Translations under genes and position numbers: made by a program | DNA from: Lyophyllum atratum | Taxonomy: Eukaryota; Basidiomycota; Agaricomycetes; Agaricales; Lyophyllaceae | Direction: 5' to 3' | DNA length: 64,000 nt | Assembly (NCBI GenBank): GCA_014905825.1 | Contig: JACGCN010000034.1 | Coordinates: forward strand, 1 to 64,000 | The notes under the pieces: generated by a model | What the model was told of the DNA's origin: nothing | Databases searched by the model: none | What the model saw: the letters and a program-made list of their open reading frames with translations, nothing else | Shown: piece after piece, positions 44,888 through 55,524 of the stretch | How positions within the stretch are numbered: the first letter of the stretch is position 1 | Layout of the letters: each line of letters starts with the position of its first letter

Positions 44888-45592
44888 CGTTGATCAAGCA
44901 AGAGTGTATACTTCGGGGCTGTCACGCGTCCATGTCACAGATTGACTCTTTCTTCTTCACCATCATCCAACGGGACCGCCAGTCTCGTCGGTCGCAGGTT
45001 TATTTCTCGTACACGGGTGGAAGCAATGTCAAGCAATGATCTCCATAATACCGTTGAATCTTAGCTGGTTCCCTGTCATACTCAAACGAACATCAATATT
45101 CTCAAACAATATTCTGCAAACTCTGGTCGATGGCCCTAGAAAATTGACCTCCAAGGAATCAGCGCGCGATCCTCACAGCCGATTGCGGTTGAGACTTCAT
45201 TGTTTTCCATCCAAGGTCGGCCGGGTCAGGCTTGGGCCAACCTAGCAGTGGGAGAATAAGGATAGTATAATGATGGACTACTAATCTCGCTGGGCGACCG
45301 AGAGGAAAGCTCCATTAAGAACGACAACTCCACCAATGGGTCGAATGAAAATCCGCCACGGGCTTGAAGTCGCAGAATCGATGGACGGTGGAACACTCAA
45401 GGGTCCGGTACTCACTACGTGAAGGCTTTGCTCTACCAACATACCACCATCGGCACCATTTCCCACATCACCACTAGCTAGATTATTAGATAGTAGATGC
45501 ATCATACTGGAGGTACGAGGCCAGAATCCAGATTCACGGCGTTAATCTGCATACCTAAACCAGACAATAAAAATAGGTGTTCAACTTCTTAT
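44888..45592. other. Intergenic region
   Basis: This 705-bp stretch lies upstream of the zf-C2HC5 gene and ends at a tRNA gene. No coding segment or repeat is recognised. Confidence 0.5.
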
Positions 45593-45679
45593 AGCCCACC
45601 GCGAGGGTCGAACTCGCAGCCTTCAGATGCCACTGCCTAGGTAAGAGTCTGACGCTCTATCCGATTGAGCTAGGCGGGC
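45593..45679 (-). tRNA. tRNA-Lys(CUU) with 13-nt intron, copy 1
   Basis: The 87-nt gene is on the minus strand with the same acceptor, D and T arms as the UUU gene. The anticodon loop is C-T-CTT-A, giving CUU. The 13-nt intron (CCTAGGCAGTGGC) follows nucleotide 37. The sequence is identical to the copy at 49409-49495. Confidence 0.93.
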
Positions 45680-46405
45680 TGTACTTCTTCTACTAGCCGA
45701 ATGCATCGCGACGTCGACGGCACATCGCCCCTGCGAACGGGCGAACGGGAGGATCTGGAGTTCTTTGAGGTACGTTCAGGTCTTTTGGGAGAACCGAGTC
45801 ATGCACACGTTTCCAGCAGGGGTACCGCAGAGTTCCCATGGCCACCGAAGGGCTACGGCAGGTCGCGAGCTTGGATGTACGACGATGTTGAGAGTCGAGA
45901 CTTGTCGAGACCATACTCACAACAATGGGAGTACTGACCAAGGAAGGTGAGTGATAGACCGCACATGTACTTTTGACTCCATGTATCAGCTTCACCGCGC
46001 GGAATGCTAGTCACCAACGGCTACCATGAAAGAAGACGCCCCTGTCATAGAATCTGCGTCGCTCGGCACGAAGGCACAGCCCTGCGTTAAAAGAAGACAC
46101 GCTAAGATTTGATACTGTAGTAAAAAAGGGCAATCGGTTGGCTATCAGGTTTCAGCCTTCAGATAAACCCTGATGACACGTTACACAGGGCGACTCCTAT
46201 GGAATGGGGACCTCTAGGCCGTGGAGCAGGCCCGATCTCGTTACGCGAGTTCTCGATGACGGAATGATTGGATAATGCCAAGGGTCGAGACCTCCATTGA
46301 ACGAGAAACGGTTCTCTGTCCAGTAGACCCAGTGAAAAGGAGGTATACAGCATCACAAAGAACCTGGGACTAGGAGCGACGAGCCTGAGTGGCGTATCGC
46401 AGGGC
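45680..46405. other. Spacer between tRNA-Lys and inverted repeat
   Basis: This 726-bp stretch has no recognised gene; short open stretches on both strands lack any family signature. Confidence 0.5.
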
Positions 46406-46697
46406 GGTTGCAACTCGTAACGATGGCTAGTATGGCAGTGGATGAAAGAACGTTCCGAAGTGTGATTGAGAGGTAATACGGTAATCATAGCTCTCAGAAC
46501 TCATTGCTCAACACTTAGACTCAGAAATATCGCGGCAACACAACATTCGTCATTCCACCGGCTACAACACAGTCACAGACATACATCGACTACCAAACAT
46601 CTGAACCGCTACCAGTCAGATCTGACAAGAAACAATTAAGTGAGGATACAAGGTAGCAGTGGTAAGTGTACTCACGACGTTGATCAGGCGCCATCGT

Positions 46698-47025
46698 CTA
46701 CTTGCAGGTTCCGCCCATGCAGATCTGTCCCAAGCCTGCGAAGGATGAATTTAACATCGGAAGTCAATGAGAGGAAATACATAAACTTACAGTCCCTGGT
46801 AGTCCTGCAAGCGCGCCTCGCGTTGAGGGTCTCGGGCTCGAAATCCCTTTGGTATATCTCCCACTCCGCAGCATGACGTGCCACGAGGTTGCTCGCGGTG
46901 AGACGCGCGAGATCGCGGCCCTCGACAGACTGAGTGTGGTGGTGTTGCTGGCGGGGCACAGCCAAAGCGGTCCAGCTGGAGAGGACGACGGGGAGGGTGA
47001 AAAGGATAGCAGAGGAGAATTTCAT
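46698..47025 (-). CDS. Small secreted cysteine-rich protein, copy 1
   Basis: Two exons (46791-47025 and 46698-46735) join across a 55-nt intron to a 90-residue protein. It starts MKFSSAILFTLPVVLSSW, a clear signal peptide with likely cleavage after TALA. A His/Gln-rich stretch and a helical middle (LARLTASNLVARHAAEWEIY) follow. The tail reads RACRTTRDCLGQICMGGTCK, four cysteines spaced C-x5-C-x4-C-x4-C, consistent with two disulphides. A basic RxA/NARR segment just before the cysteines could be a processing site (inference). Size, export signal and cysteines fit the effector-like small secreted proteins of mushrooms. No family is recognised and no activity can be assigned. The protein is identical to copy 2. 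Confidence 0.82.
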
Positions 47026-47093
47026 GATGATAGTTGGGTGGTTGTGTGTTGTAAAGAGACCGGCTCTGAGGAATCCGTGAGTTGCAGAGGGGG

Positions 47094-47101
47094 TTTATAT
47101 A
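47094..47101 (-). promoter_or_regulatory. TATA box of copy 1
   Basis: TATATAAA on the minus strand, about 70 nt upstream of the ATG at 47025, is identical in position and sequence to that of copy 2. Confidence 0.75.
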
Positions 47102-47315
47102 CCTTTTCGCTTAGATCAGTGTTGGCGGTAACGCTGACATGCATTGTCAATGCAGGTCAATGCGTGGGCTGGTCGCTTGGTCTCTCGTGTTTCATGGGCA
47201 CGGAAAGTAGTTGATCCGGGCTGGATCTCAGCGGCGGAATGGGGTGGAGCGCAGTGGCGCACTCAACTCACCGTGACGCCCGACGGTTGAGCTGCAGGCC
47301 GAGCCTCCCTTGCGC

Positions 47316-47944
47316 CCCTGTGTCATTCCCCAAATGCAGATGCCAGATAGCGAGATAGTACAGGTCCCTGATCAGCGATACAATCCATCAGACGGCCCCT
47401 ATATCATATCGAATACATGACCACGGGATAGATCTTCGGCATGAACAGATGTTGAGTTCTTCTTGGAAGTAATAGGGGCCAAGCTGCCAATCGCAGAGAC
47501 CGAGAGGGCCGAGAGGGGCTTGGCTCAAAGCTTCTGGGAAGACCTAATCAAATTACATCAAAACATAAGAGAAACACACGGTGGAATGTCCGCCAATATA
47601 GATGGTTCAGCGACGCCATCGAGTCGGTAGCGGGGGTCTCCTAGCTTTGAGCGTCAAACGAGGGAAGGACGGTCAGCGTAGCCTAACAAATGCTGCAGTC
47701 CAACTGAAAAAAACAGGCAGGCGAAGAAGCAATCTGCAACGTCGCGGTTGGTGTTATGAGAACCCGAGGCAGACAAGATGTACACTGACCTGTCTGACCA
47801 CATACGGCAAGATGGACCATGAGGTCGTGGGTTATATATCAACCATCGAATAGAGAAAACTTGTTTAGCGAAGGCTTAAGCGGACTCAGATGAGACTTGC
47901 ATGTTTCATAAGTGTTTGTAGAAGGTGGTTTTATCAAATAATAC
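47316..47944. other. Unique spacer of the inverted duplication
   Basis: The ~0.63-kb spacer has no recognised gene and no similarity between its halves. The two promoters point outward from it. Confidence 0.6.
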
Positions 47945-48156
47945 GCGCAAGGGAGGCTCGGCCTGCAGCTCAACCATCGGGCGTCACGGTGAGTTGAGTG
48001 CGCTTCGCCGTTCTCCACCCTATTCTGCCGCTGAGATCCAGCCCGGATCAACTACTTTCCGTGCCCATGGAACACGAGAGACCAAAGCGACCAACCCACG
48101 CATTGACATGTCAGCCTATGTCAGCGTTACCGCCAACACTTATCTAAGCGAAAAGG

Positions 48157-48164
48157 TATATAAA
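48157..48164 (+). promoter_or_regulatory. TATA box of copy 2
   Basis: TATATAAA in the context aaaaggtatataaaccccc lies about 70 nt before the ATG at 48233. Such a consensus box suggests strong, regulated expression. Confidence 0.75.
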
Positions 48165-48232
48165 CCCCCTCTGCAACTCACGGATTCCTCAGAGCCGGTC
48201 TCTTTACAACACACAACCACCCAACTACCATC

Positions 48233-48560
48233 ATGAAATTCTCCTCTGCTATCCTTTTCACCCTCCCTGTCGTCCTCTCCAGCTGGACCGCTTTGGCTGT
48301 GCCCCGCCAGCAACACCACCACACTCAGTCTGTCGAGGGCCGCGATCTCGCGCGTCTTACCGCCAGCAACCTCGTGGCACGTCATGCTGCGGAGTGGGAG
48401 ATATACCAAAGGGATTTCGAGCCCGAGACCCTCAACGCGAGGCGCGCTTGCAGGACTACCAGGGACTGTAAGTTTATGTATTTCCTCTCATTGACTTCCG
48501 ATGTTAAATTCATCCTTCGCAGGCTTGGGACAGATCTGCATGGGCGGAACCTGCAAGTAG
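48233..48560 (+). CDS. Small secreted cysteine-rich protein, copy 2
   Basis: Exons 48233-48467 and 48523-48560 join over the intron 48468-48522 to 90 residues identical to copy 1. Three substitutions in the coding sequence (CCT/CCC, CTT/CTC, GCC/GCG) are all synonymous. The splice is preferred over reading through because it creates the third and fourth cysteines (QICMGGTCK) and has a consensus gtaagt donor. Reading through instead gives a 113-residue tail without paired cysteines. The signal peptide and cysteine spacing are as in copy 1. The protein is likely secreted; possible roles include effector, defence or developmental signalling, none of which the sequence decides. Confidence 0.82.
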
Positions 48561-49024
48561 ACGATGGCGCCTGATCAACGTCGTGAGTACACTCATCACT
48601 GCTACCTTGTATCCTCACTTAATTGTTTCTTGTCAGATCTAACTGGTAGCGGTTCAGATGTTTGGTAGTCGATGTATGTCTGTGACTGTGTTGTAGCCGG
48701 TGGAATGACGAACGTTGTGTTGCCGCGATATTTCTGAGTCTAAGTGTTGAGCAATTACGATTACCGTATTACCTCTCAATCATACTTCGGAACGTTCTTT
48801 CATCCATTGCCGTACTAGCCATCGTTACGAGTTGCAACCCTGTAAAATCGCAAAGCTTTGTTTTAGCAAATCCCGACCATAGCTGAAATGTGATTTATAC
48901 AACTCCGCGACGTTGGTCATTTGGGTAGCGAAAAGGTAACGATTCACCAGCATTACCATTGAGAACCCCCTGCATCAGCCTTGAAGCGACTGACATGATC
49001 TAGAAGCTTCTTGACAAGCCAAAG

Positions 49025-49066
49025 CCCAACATGACGAACGATACCCCCAACATGACGAACGATACC
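49025..49066 (+). repeat. 21-bp unit in two tandem copies
   Basis: The unit cccaacatgacgaacgatac plus one c is repeated head to tail without mismatch. Confidence 0.85.
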
Positions 49067-49200
49067 CCAGGAGGCAGAGTAGCCGTCTACCGAATTTAAC
49101 CCGATGCGCGACCTAAGTAGGAGCAGGTCCGAAGAACACGGATTCCTGAGCATGGGCGTTGCATCAAGTTCGGTTGAGCACGCTCGTAGAACTCCCAATA

Positions 49201-49240
49201 CTGGGCGCAGCCTGGCGCAGCCTGGCGCAGCCTGGCGCAG
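49201..49240 (+). repeat. 10-bp unit (cctggcgcag) in four copies
   Basis: Four consecutive copies occur, the first with one mismatch (ctgggcgcag). Confidence 0.85.
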
Positions 49241-49408
49241 CTCGCTATTCAAGCGGCTTGTAGCCAAAGCACAGAGAAGCGGGAAAGCTAGCTCGACTCC
49301 GTGAACAAATCGCGACTCGAATTTGTATTGTGCGTGAAACCCGACTCCCTAGGCACTGGCGTCGTGATAAAAGCAAAAAGAAAAGTGGCGTATGTACGCT
49401 TCACCAGT

Positions 49409-49495
49409 AGCCCACCGCGAGGGTCGAACTCGCAGCCTTCAGATGCCACTGCCTAGGTAAGAGTCTGACGCTCTATCCGATTGAGCTAGGCGGGC
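49409..49495 (-). tRNA. tRNA-Lys(CUU) with 13-nt intron, copy 2
   Basis: The sequence is identical over all 87 nt, intron included, to copy 1 at 45593-45679 and lies in the same orientation. Flanking sequences are not alike. The two genes bracket the inverted duplication as direct repeats about 3.8 kb apart. Confidence 0.93.
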
Positions 49496-49828
49496 TGTGT
49501 ACCTCCACCCGTTGCCTTCGATTCCGGGGAGTTGGGCAGACCTGGTCCTTGCATCTGGCAAGCTGTGAATTCGTGAGCTGCTGGTATCGCTGTGCGGGCG
49601 TGCCGGATTCTGGGAATTGTCGGCTAGGGTGTGGCGCCATTCACCTAAATAGGACACGTAGTTAGAAGCGCATGCCAGCTATCGGTCGTTGCAGAGTACG
49701 AAATCATCGAATTGAGCCGATAAGCCTAGCAATAGGTAAATTTAAATCACCACATCACACCTCCTCTTACCTCGCTACCTGCCACAAGCTCATCCCAATC
49801 CCGAACTGGAGCGCTCTCCATCATTGGT
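49496..49828. other. Intergenic region
   Basis: This 333-bp stretch lies between the tRNA and the 3' end of the protoporphyrinogen oxidase gene. Nothing is recognised. Confidence 0.55.
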
Positions 49829-51640
49829 TCACCACCGCATCCCAACACCCCTCCCCGCCTCCACACAATCTCCCACACTTACTCCGCCTACGCCTGCCCC
49901 AACCACCTCCATCCGCCCGCGCCAGACACCCTTCTTCTCTTCGGGTTTCACCTGCGTTCCTTCCCCCCCTTCGGCCCCTTCCTCTAGCACCGCACGAAGC
50001 TCTTTCATACGCTGCACATGTCCCACCGTTAGCGTAGGTATGCACCGGTCGTGGCGCCATACACGCCATACCACCGGCTGTGGGAGCTCCCGCTGCAGCG
50101 CCTCCCCAAGATGCAACAGAACACGCTTACACAGGTGCTCGTCATCGCTGGGGAGAGGTCCCGGGAAGGGCCCACCGAGCATTACAGTGATCTTTGTGTG
50201 CTCCGCCTCGGCTTGAGAACTGGCGGGGAGCGCGCAGGAGTCGAACACGGCCCCAAGCACACCCAATGGGGATTCAGGCCCGGCATATGTGAACCTGTCA
50301 GATGGCGGTGGATACCCGTTGGGCGGCCGTGGGACAAGGTATCCGAAGCCAGGGGGGTGTATCGTGTGCGGCGGAGTGGCGAAGATGAGGGAGAGGACAG
50401 TAACTGAGGAGGCGGGGTTTGCAGTGAGATGGGGGAGAACGCGGGCATGTGAGGATGGTAGAGGGAGGATGGAATGGAGGACCGGGAGCGGGAGGGCGGA
50501 CACTATGTGCGTAGGATTTAGGGTGCGTGTTGCGGTGTGAATCTAGTTAGGGGAGGGTTTGGAACAAGGAACGATGTAGACAGAATAGCCATTAACTTAC
50601 AACTAAAGAATCTTCCGCGTCCTCACGCATCTCGATCGCAGATACCTCCTCCCCCGGTGATAGCTCGACATTCGGTCTGGCCTCAAGCGCCTTTACCAAT
50701 GTGTCAGTAAGTGTCTGCATGCCCCCACGGAACGAATACACCGCTACGCCGCGCATTATTTCTTCCACATCTCCGAGATCATACGCCTTCTTCTGATCCT
50801 CCCCGACGTTTTTAACCTTCCCAAGACCCCACATATCCTTGAGGATCCCAAGAAGAACACTGCCATTTCCCCTCTCTTCCAACGCATATAAAGAAGGAAA
50901 CGCTGCACGGACGCTCAGGCCCCGCGCGTCCGCCGCGTATACCCCATGGCAAAGGGCGCTGCCCAACACACGAGCAACTTCCGGCCCAAATCGGCGCGAG
51001 AGAAACGCATCTAGTGATTCATCGTAGGTGTCCTCCTGGTAAAATCCATCCAGACCGTCTTTGCTTGGGCGCAAGAGTCGGTTCGGCTTGCGGAAAGGTT
51101 CACGGAGAACCGCTGGGAGGAGTATTTTGCGCAGTGGGGATCTGAGGAATGCGAATGGTGAGGATGGGATAGCCGTCAGCCCGGGTTTCAAGGAGGGGAT
51201 ATAAAGGAAGCGCGAGCGGGCGGCTGGTGCTGTGCGTGGGGTCGTGAGCAACGCAGGCTGGAGACTGAGCAAGTTGATCTGTTGGCAGCAGAAGGTTAGG
51301 TTAGGGTTAGTACTGAAATTGATCGTGGAGCAGCTGTCGAGGAGATACTGAGAAACGATACGAGATAACGGAGACTCACTAGCTCTAAGACGGATTTCGA
51401 CGCAGGTCGTAGCGTACGTGGGCCAGCTTCGACCGTTAACGTTGGCGACGACGGGTCAAGACTCGGTCCGTGTTTCCTCCCAAGACCAGGCTGAATTTGC
51501 TCGCTGCGGACCCACCCACCAAGCCGGCTCTGCTTTTCGAGCAACGTTATATGGGCATCTGGAAAACGACGTGAAAGGTGGAAGACCGATGAAAGTCCCG
51601 TCAGCCCGCCGCCCAAGACTGCAATTTGTCGTGGCGGCAT
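49829..51640 (-). CDS. HEM14: Protoporphyrinogen oxidase
   Basis: The start at 51640 gives MPPRQIAVLGGGLTGLSSVF, the GxGxxG FAD-binding fold, then ITLLEKQSRLGGWVRSE and TVEAGPRTLRP. After an intron it continues INLLSLQPALLTTPRTAPAA, LRSPLRKILLPAVLREPF, ESLDAFLSRRFGPEVARV, LCHGVYAADARGLSVRAAFP and YSFRGGMQTLTDTLVKALEA. A third exon starts IHTATRTLNPTHIVSALPLP and ends near GDCVEAGRGVGMRW. The enzyme oxidises protoporphyrinogen IX to protoporphyrin IX at the mitochondrial inner membrane, the penultimate step of haem synthesis. Motifs and length (~520 residues) match the family and no lesion is seen. The second intron is set to end at ccctaactag, because that acceptor alone keeps the frame. Confidence 0.93.
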
Positions 51641-52734
51641 GTAGACTGAAATCCGAACTCCGATACCTCATTCAGATTTTCAACCTCCGCGGACTCTGTC
51701 CTCTCCACCGTGACCATGATTGTTTCTTGACCGTCCCAGGATGATCGCTCAACGCTGGTCACCGTGCTAGGCCAAGTATATAACTATTTGGAGCTTACCC
51801 GTGTTATTTAACGTTACCATAAGTCACTCCATCAGCTCACTCGGCACCAACTGGACTGCTGACACCCTGCAACAGGTCGAAGGTCGCTTTAACGTGTGGT
51901 TTTGCATGCATCTGCAGTTACTTCGCATATTTGGGAATATCACACCGCAGTATCTGGGAGAGTGCAGTCTATACACGGCTCCGCGAGTTTTGTACGAGTA
52001 CTACGCTGGAGGTGAGTACAAGCATTCTTCCTTGGATCTGTAGGTTCTCGTAACCTCTCATCCGCCTTTCCGAATAAGTTGTCTATTACTATCCCGTCGC
52101 CTCTAGATTGGATTTTACACTTGACCACGACCTCCCTCTTCAAATACGCACCTTTGGCATAGCTAGCCTCGAACATAGTATCGACATCGGGGACGAGGCC
52201 GGTATCCGATGGCTCCCATCGTCGTGCACGTGTCTCCAAGAGAAAAAGTTCGAACGCTTTAAGGATTATGTTGGAGGCTGCCAGGTGTCTTCGGTCGCTC
52301 GCCTTCTTGGGCCCTGCCATTGCCTTCATATTACCTGATTTTGTCAACGCTCCTCTGTATCACTTCGTCTCCTCCATTTGTAAACTTGTGTGATGGGTTA
52401 CGCAAATCTGCATTACCCTTGACCTAGTAGTATCATCGAAGTCATAAGAGCTGCGAGGAGCGAGAAGCGGTGAGATCTGGAGATGAGCAATCCCGTATGT
52501 ATGTAGCACAGCAAATGTTTAGCGAGGTAACGAAAGTGGTTGTCAAAAAAGACGTCGATGTAGCTAGTGGTCTCTGGTCTCGTGAGGATTCGTCATGTCC
52601 GAGTAAGTGGCAAGTATTTCGTAAATTGAGGCTTGTCCCTCCGACTCCAGTCCAGTTCCATTGACTAGTATCGCTGTAGATAGATGACAGAAAAACCGGC
52701 GAAACCGCGTGCGAGCGGAGGCAAATAGTTCAAG
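51641..52734. other. 1.1-kb intergenic region
   Basis: This stretch lies between HEM14 and gene C. Open stretches exist at 51940-52347 (-) and on the opposite strand, but neither has a recognised motif or clear exon structure. Confidence 0.5.
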
Positions 52735-54844
52735 TTAATTGCCCGAGCCTGCTGGTGGGCCGACCTCTTGGTAGATAGATCCTACCTCTGCGACGACCGT
52801 GTGGATGCTGGGCCGTTCTGTTGGCTCAAACTTCCAGCAACGAAGCATAAGCTTCCACATCCTGCAATTCTCCTTTGGCAACTCCCGGAACCGTTTGGTC
52901 GGGAAGCCGGGAGTTTCACCATCGCAGATTTTCTTCCGAAGCCAATTGGCATCTCTGTAAGCAATGTGGTCGAAGGGGTCGGCGCCGGTGATCAGCTGCG
53001 AATCGAAAATTAGCGCATTGATATCGAGATGTCTTTTTCCGGATGCACCTCGTACGCAACACTTGCGAATGAGTAAATGTCGGATTCAGGTGTTGGGGCA
53101 GTAGTAGCACGTAACACTTCAGGAGCTGACCAGGCTTGTTCTGGGGGCCTGTGTGCAGGAACCCAGGTTCAATCAAAAAGGACAGTTTCAACCGGAAGTC
53201 ATACCTGCTGCCTGTGTATGCGTCGGTTAGAAGATGAGAAATGCCAAAATCGCTCAGCCTGGCGTTCAGATCGTCGTCGAGCAGAATGTGGCTCTAAGGT
53301 TGTAATCAATTATAATCACGAGTGTACATAAGAGGCATGCTTACCCCTCTAAGACTTCCATGGACAACTGGCGCAGGCTCGAATGTATGAAGATACTCCA
53401 GGCCGCTCGCAACGCCCATACTGGGAATACGGAATCAGCGACGGGTACTGAATAAGCTAAACTGACGAACAGCTGCACAAAATCTATGTAAGAACATCGC
53501 AAAGGTGGTCTGACTATATGACGAACCATTTTCAAGGTATCCGCCTCGGGATGTGCATGCCGGTAGTTGCGAGCATCGCGATTCTCCATCCATGGCGACA
53601 CCAAGAAAGGTAATTCGTCTCGGGGACGACAGCAGCCAAGGAACGGGATGATGTTTGTGTGCTTCAGCTTACCCCAGATCTTCGCTTCACGATCAATTCG
53701 CTGAGGGGTCGATGAATAGGACAGGAAGCAGTACATGAGGTGAAGGGAACATACATCGAGAACACGTGTGATCTGATAAATCTCCTTTATTTTCAATCGT
53801 TTGATTGCGACCATACGATTCTTCCTAAAGCCTCGGTATACATCCGAGTTTCGGCCAGACGAAACAGACTTGCCATAAGTCATGGTGAGTTCGGAGGAGT
53901 CGATACCAAGCGGGGGATATTCGCCTTCGTACTCGCTCAGCGCTTTGAGAAGTTCTTCACGAGCTTTAGTTACGAGTGGATCCTCCTGTACCCCTGGCTC
54001 GTTGATTCGAAGCTGCTTTGAATTAGTTCTCCAGACGAGGTGGTAAAAGTGATAACGCGCGCACCTGCTCCACAATTTGACCGGTCGAGGATCTGGGTAC
54101 GTCGCCCTCTGCTCTCGGGGCGGGATCTGCACCCTGAGTTTTATGTAGCCTCAAGGTACCCGCTGCATTGTTCATCAAACTCGCATCTGCTTGAGCATCA
54201 TTGAGTTGTGCCTGTGCCATCGCGGCAACTAAGGTTAAGGTTTGCAACCCAAAGTCACGCTTGAAACTACGTTGAGAAAGGCGCAGGACTTCGACTTGGT
54301 ACATGGATGGGACTTACCATCTCCACTGTCGATTGCCGCACAATTTGCTGCTCGAATGAGGCAAGATCCGCCTGCATTCGCCGCTTATGGGTAAACCTAT
54401 CCCAGTAGTTAAACTGCGCATATTGCTTCAAGATAATCTCGATTGCTTTGAAAAGTCTGTCATCGATGTTAGTTGCCCATTGACAGGATGTATCACAGAA
54501 AACACCTACCCTATAAACTGCACTTGCAATTTGAAGACCCTGTGGCATTCAGGTAAGAAGATCGAGTCTTTCAGCCAACTACTGACCTGTCACCTGTTTA
54601 TGGGTCTCTGTGCCGTCCCCAAATGCATAATCGAACATATCTTTATACGTAGCCGCCGTGTCCTTGCAATATTGCGCAAGCGCTCGGACCTGTTGTTTGT
54701 TTACGTGTATCTCCTAGTCAACGAAACACAGTTTGAGAGAGATCTTTGTGGGAGCCCAGTTCCACGCACACGAGCGCATCCGAGTATGTTGTCTGCGATA
54801 CCAAGCGCTACGCTAGCGGCAATATTTATACCGAAATCTGCCAT
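52735..54844 (-). CDS. Kinase-like protein C: helical N-terminus plus predicted pseudokinase domain
   Basis: The gene is a close paralogue of A in opposite orientation. Exon 1 (from 54844) encodes MADFGINIAASVALGIADNI, another small-residue-rich hydrophobic helix. Then come RALAQYCKDTAATYKDMF, FKAIEIILKQYAQFNYWDRF, MQADLASFEQQIV and the linker DDAQADASLM-like stretch. The kinase-like domain has YGKSVSSGRNSDVYRG, MVAIKRLK, REAKIWGKL, HGSLRG joined to SHILLDDD, LSDFGIS and SAPEVL. It ends in RFRELPKENCRMWKLMLRCW and GPPAGSGN. The catalytic Asp is again Ser and the loop Asn is His. The kinase half and its introns are almost identical to A, while the N-terminal half differs more. This suggests a recent copy or gene conversion limited to the 3' half. 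Confidence 0.78.
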
Positions 54845-55524
54845 CTTGGGGAGGAATAATTGAAAGTCGTGGATCGATAGTGAGATGTGGTGATAGGAGC
54901 CGTCAAGAGGATACCAACGGAATAATCTGTAACTCCCAACCCCCATTTATACGGTCTCAAACCATCGCGCTTTCGAATTGTGGGTCCATGGTTAACATAC
55001 AATGTAAATCTGACATCTTTCATCAGCAAGTGTCTTCCAAATGGGGAAAATCCGTACCAGCAGCCTGCCTCATTGCAACTTTACATCGTTCTTATCCACC
55101 TCTTCTACTGTCGTAGAAAAATGTAATCATGCGATCTGATGTTTGAATGCAGCTTCACCGACCACTGTATGGATGCCTGCGATTGCTGCGCCCTTGAGTA
55201 TTCATTTGGGCTCGATTCCGATGGAGCCCGTAACAAGGGATGAAGTGCGTAGGGAAAGATCTCGCCATCGATACGTTAATGCCACGGAGGCAGAAGGGAA
55301 AGATTCCAAAGGCGCGGAAAGGAAGTAGACGCGCCCACACAAGAAGGCACATGATGCGCGGCCATCCGCATGCAGGGCGGAGCAGCCAGGATCCCGGGAA
55401 ATGAGCAAGCTCATATGAATCGTGTAGCGATGACAGTGGCCAAAACAAGTAAAAGGTTGTTATAGTCCATGCCAAACCTCCCATGAAGTCCGGTTGTTGG
55501 AAGGCCACTCAAACCATAATATGT
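54845..55524. other. Intergenic region
   Basis: This 680-bp stretch is the upstream region of gene C and lies beyond the 3' end of pseudogene F. No gene is recognised. Confidence 0.5.

Larger units (their letters stand above)
46406..47315 (-). repeat. Left arm of ~0.9-kb inverted duplication
   Basis: The arm is the reverse complement of 47945-48846. It spans the small secreted protein gene, its promoter and both flanks. Differences are a few scattered substitutions and small gaps; for example ~13 bp is present here but not in the right arm near the outer end. The arm ends abruptly on both sides. Confidence 0.93.
47945..48846 (+). repeat. Right arm of ~0.9-kb inverted duplication
   Basis: The arm is the reverse complement of 46406-47315. 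Homology begins at gcgcaagggaggctcgg and ends near gttacgagttgcaac. High identity extends through intron, UTRs and promoter, so the duplication is recent or kept alike by gene conversion. Confidence 0.93.
48847..49408. other. Spacer with two short tandem repeats
   Basis: This 562-bp stretch lies between the inverted repeat and a tRNA gene. It contains a 21-bp x2 repeat and a 10-bp x4 repeat (listed separately). No gene is recognised. Confidence 0.55.

Noticed and set aside
43873..44925. 350-codon unspliced minus-strand reading of the zf-C2HC5 gene
   Set aside because: It reads through a clear 49-nt intron; the spliced form restores GCFCQA and the zinc finger.
46684..47025. 113-residue read-through version of the small secreted protein (also at 48233-48574)
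   Set aside because: It reads across a consensus 55-nt intron; splicing yields a 90-residue form with paired cysteines.
51940..52347. 135-codon minus-strand open stretch
   Set aside because: No motif or splice context is seen, and the opposite strand is equally open; support is insufficient.
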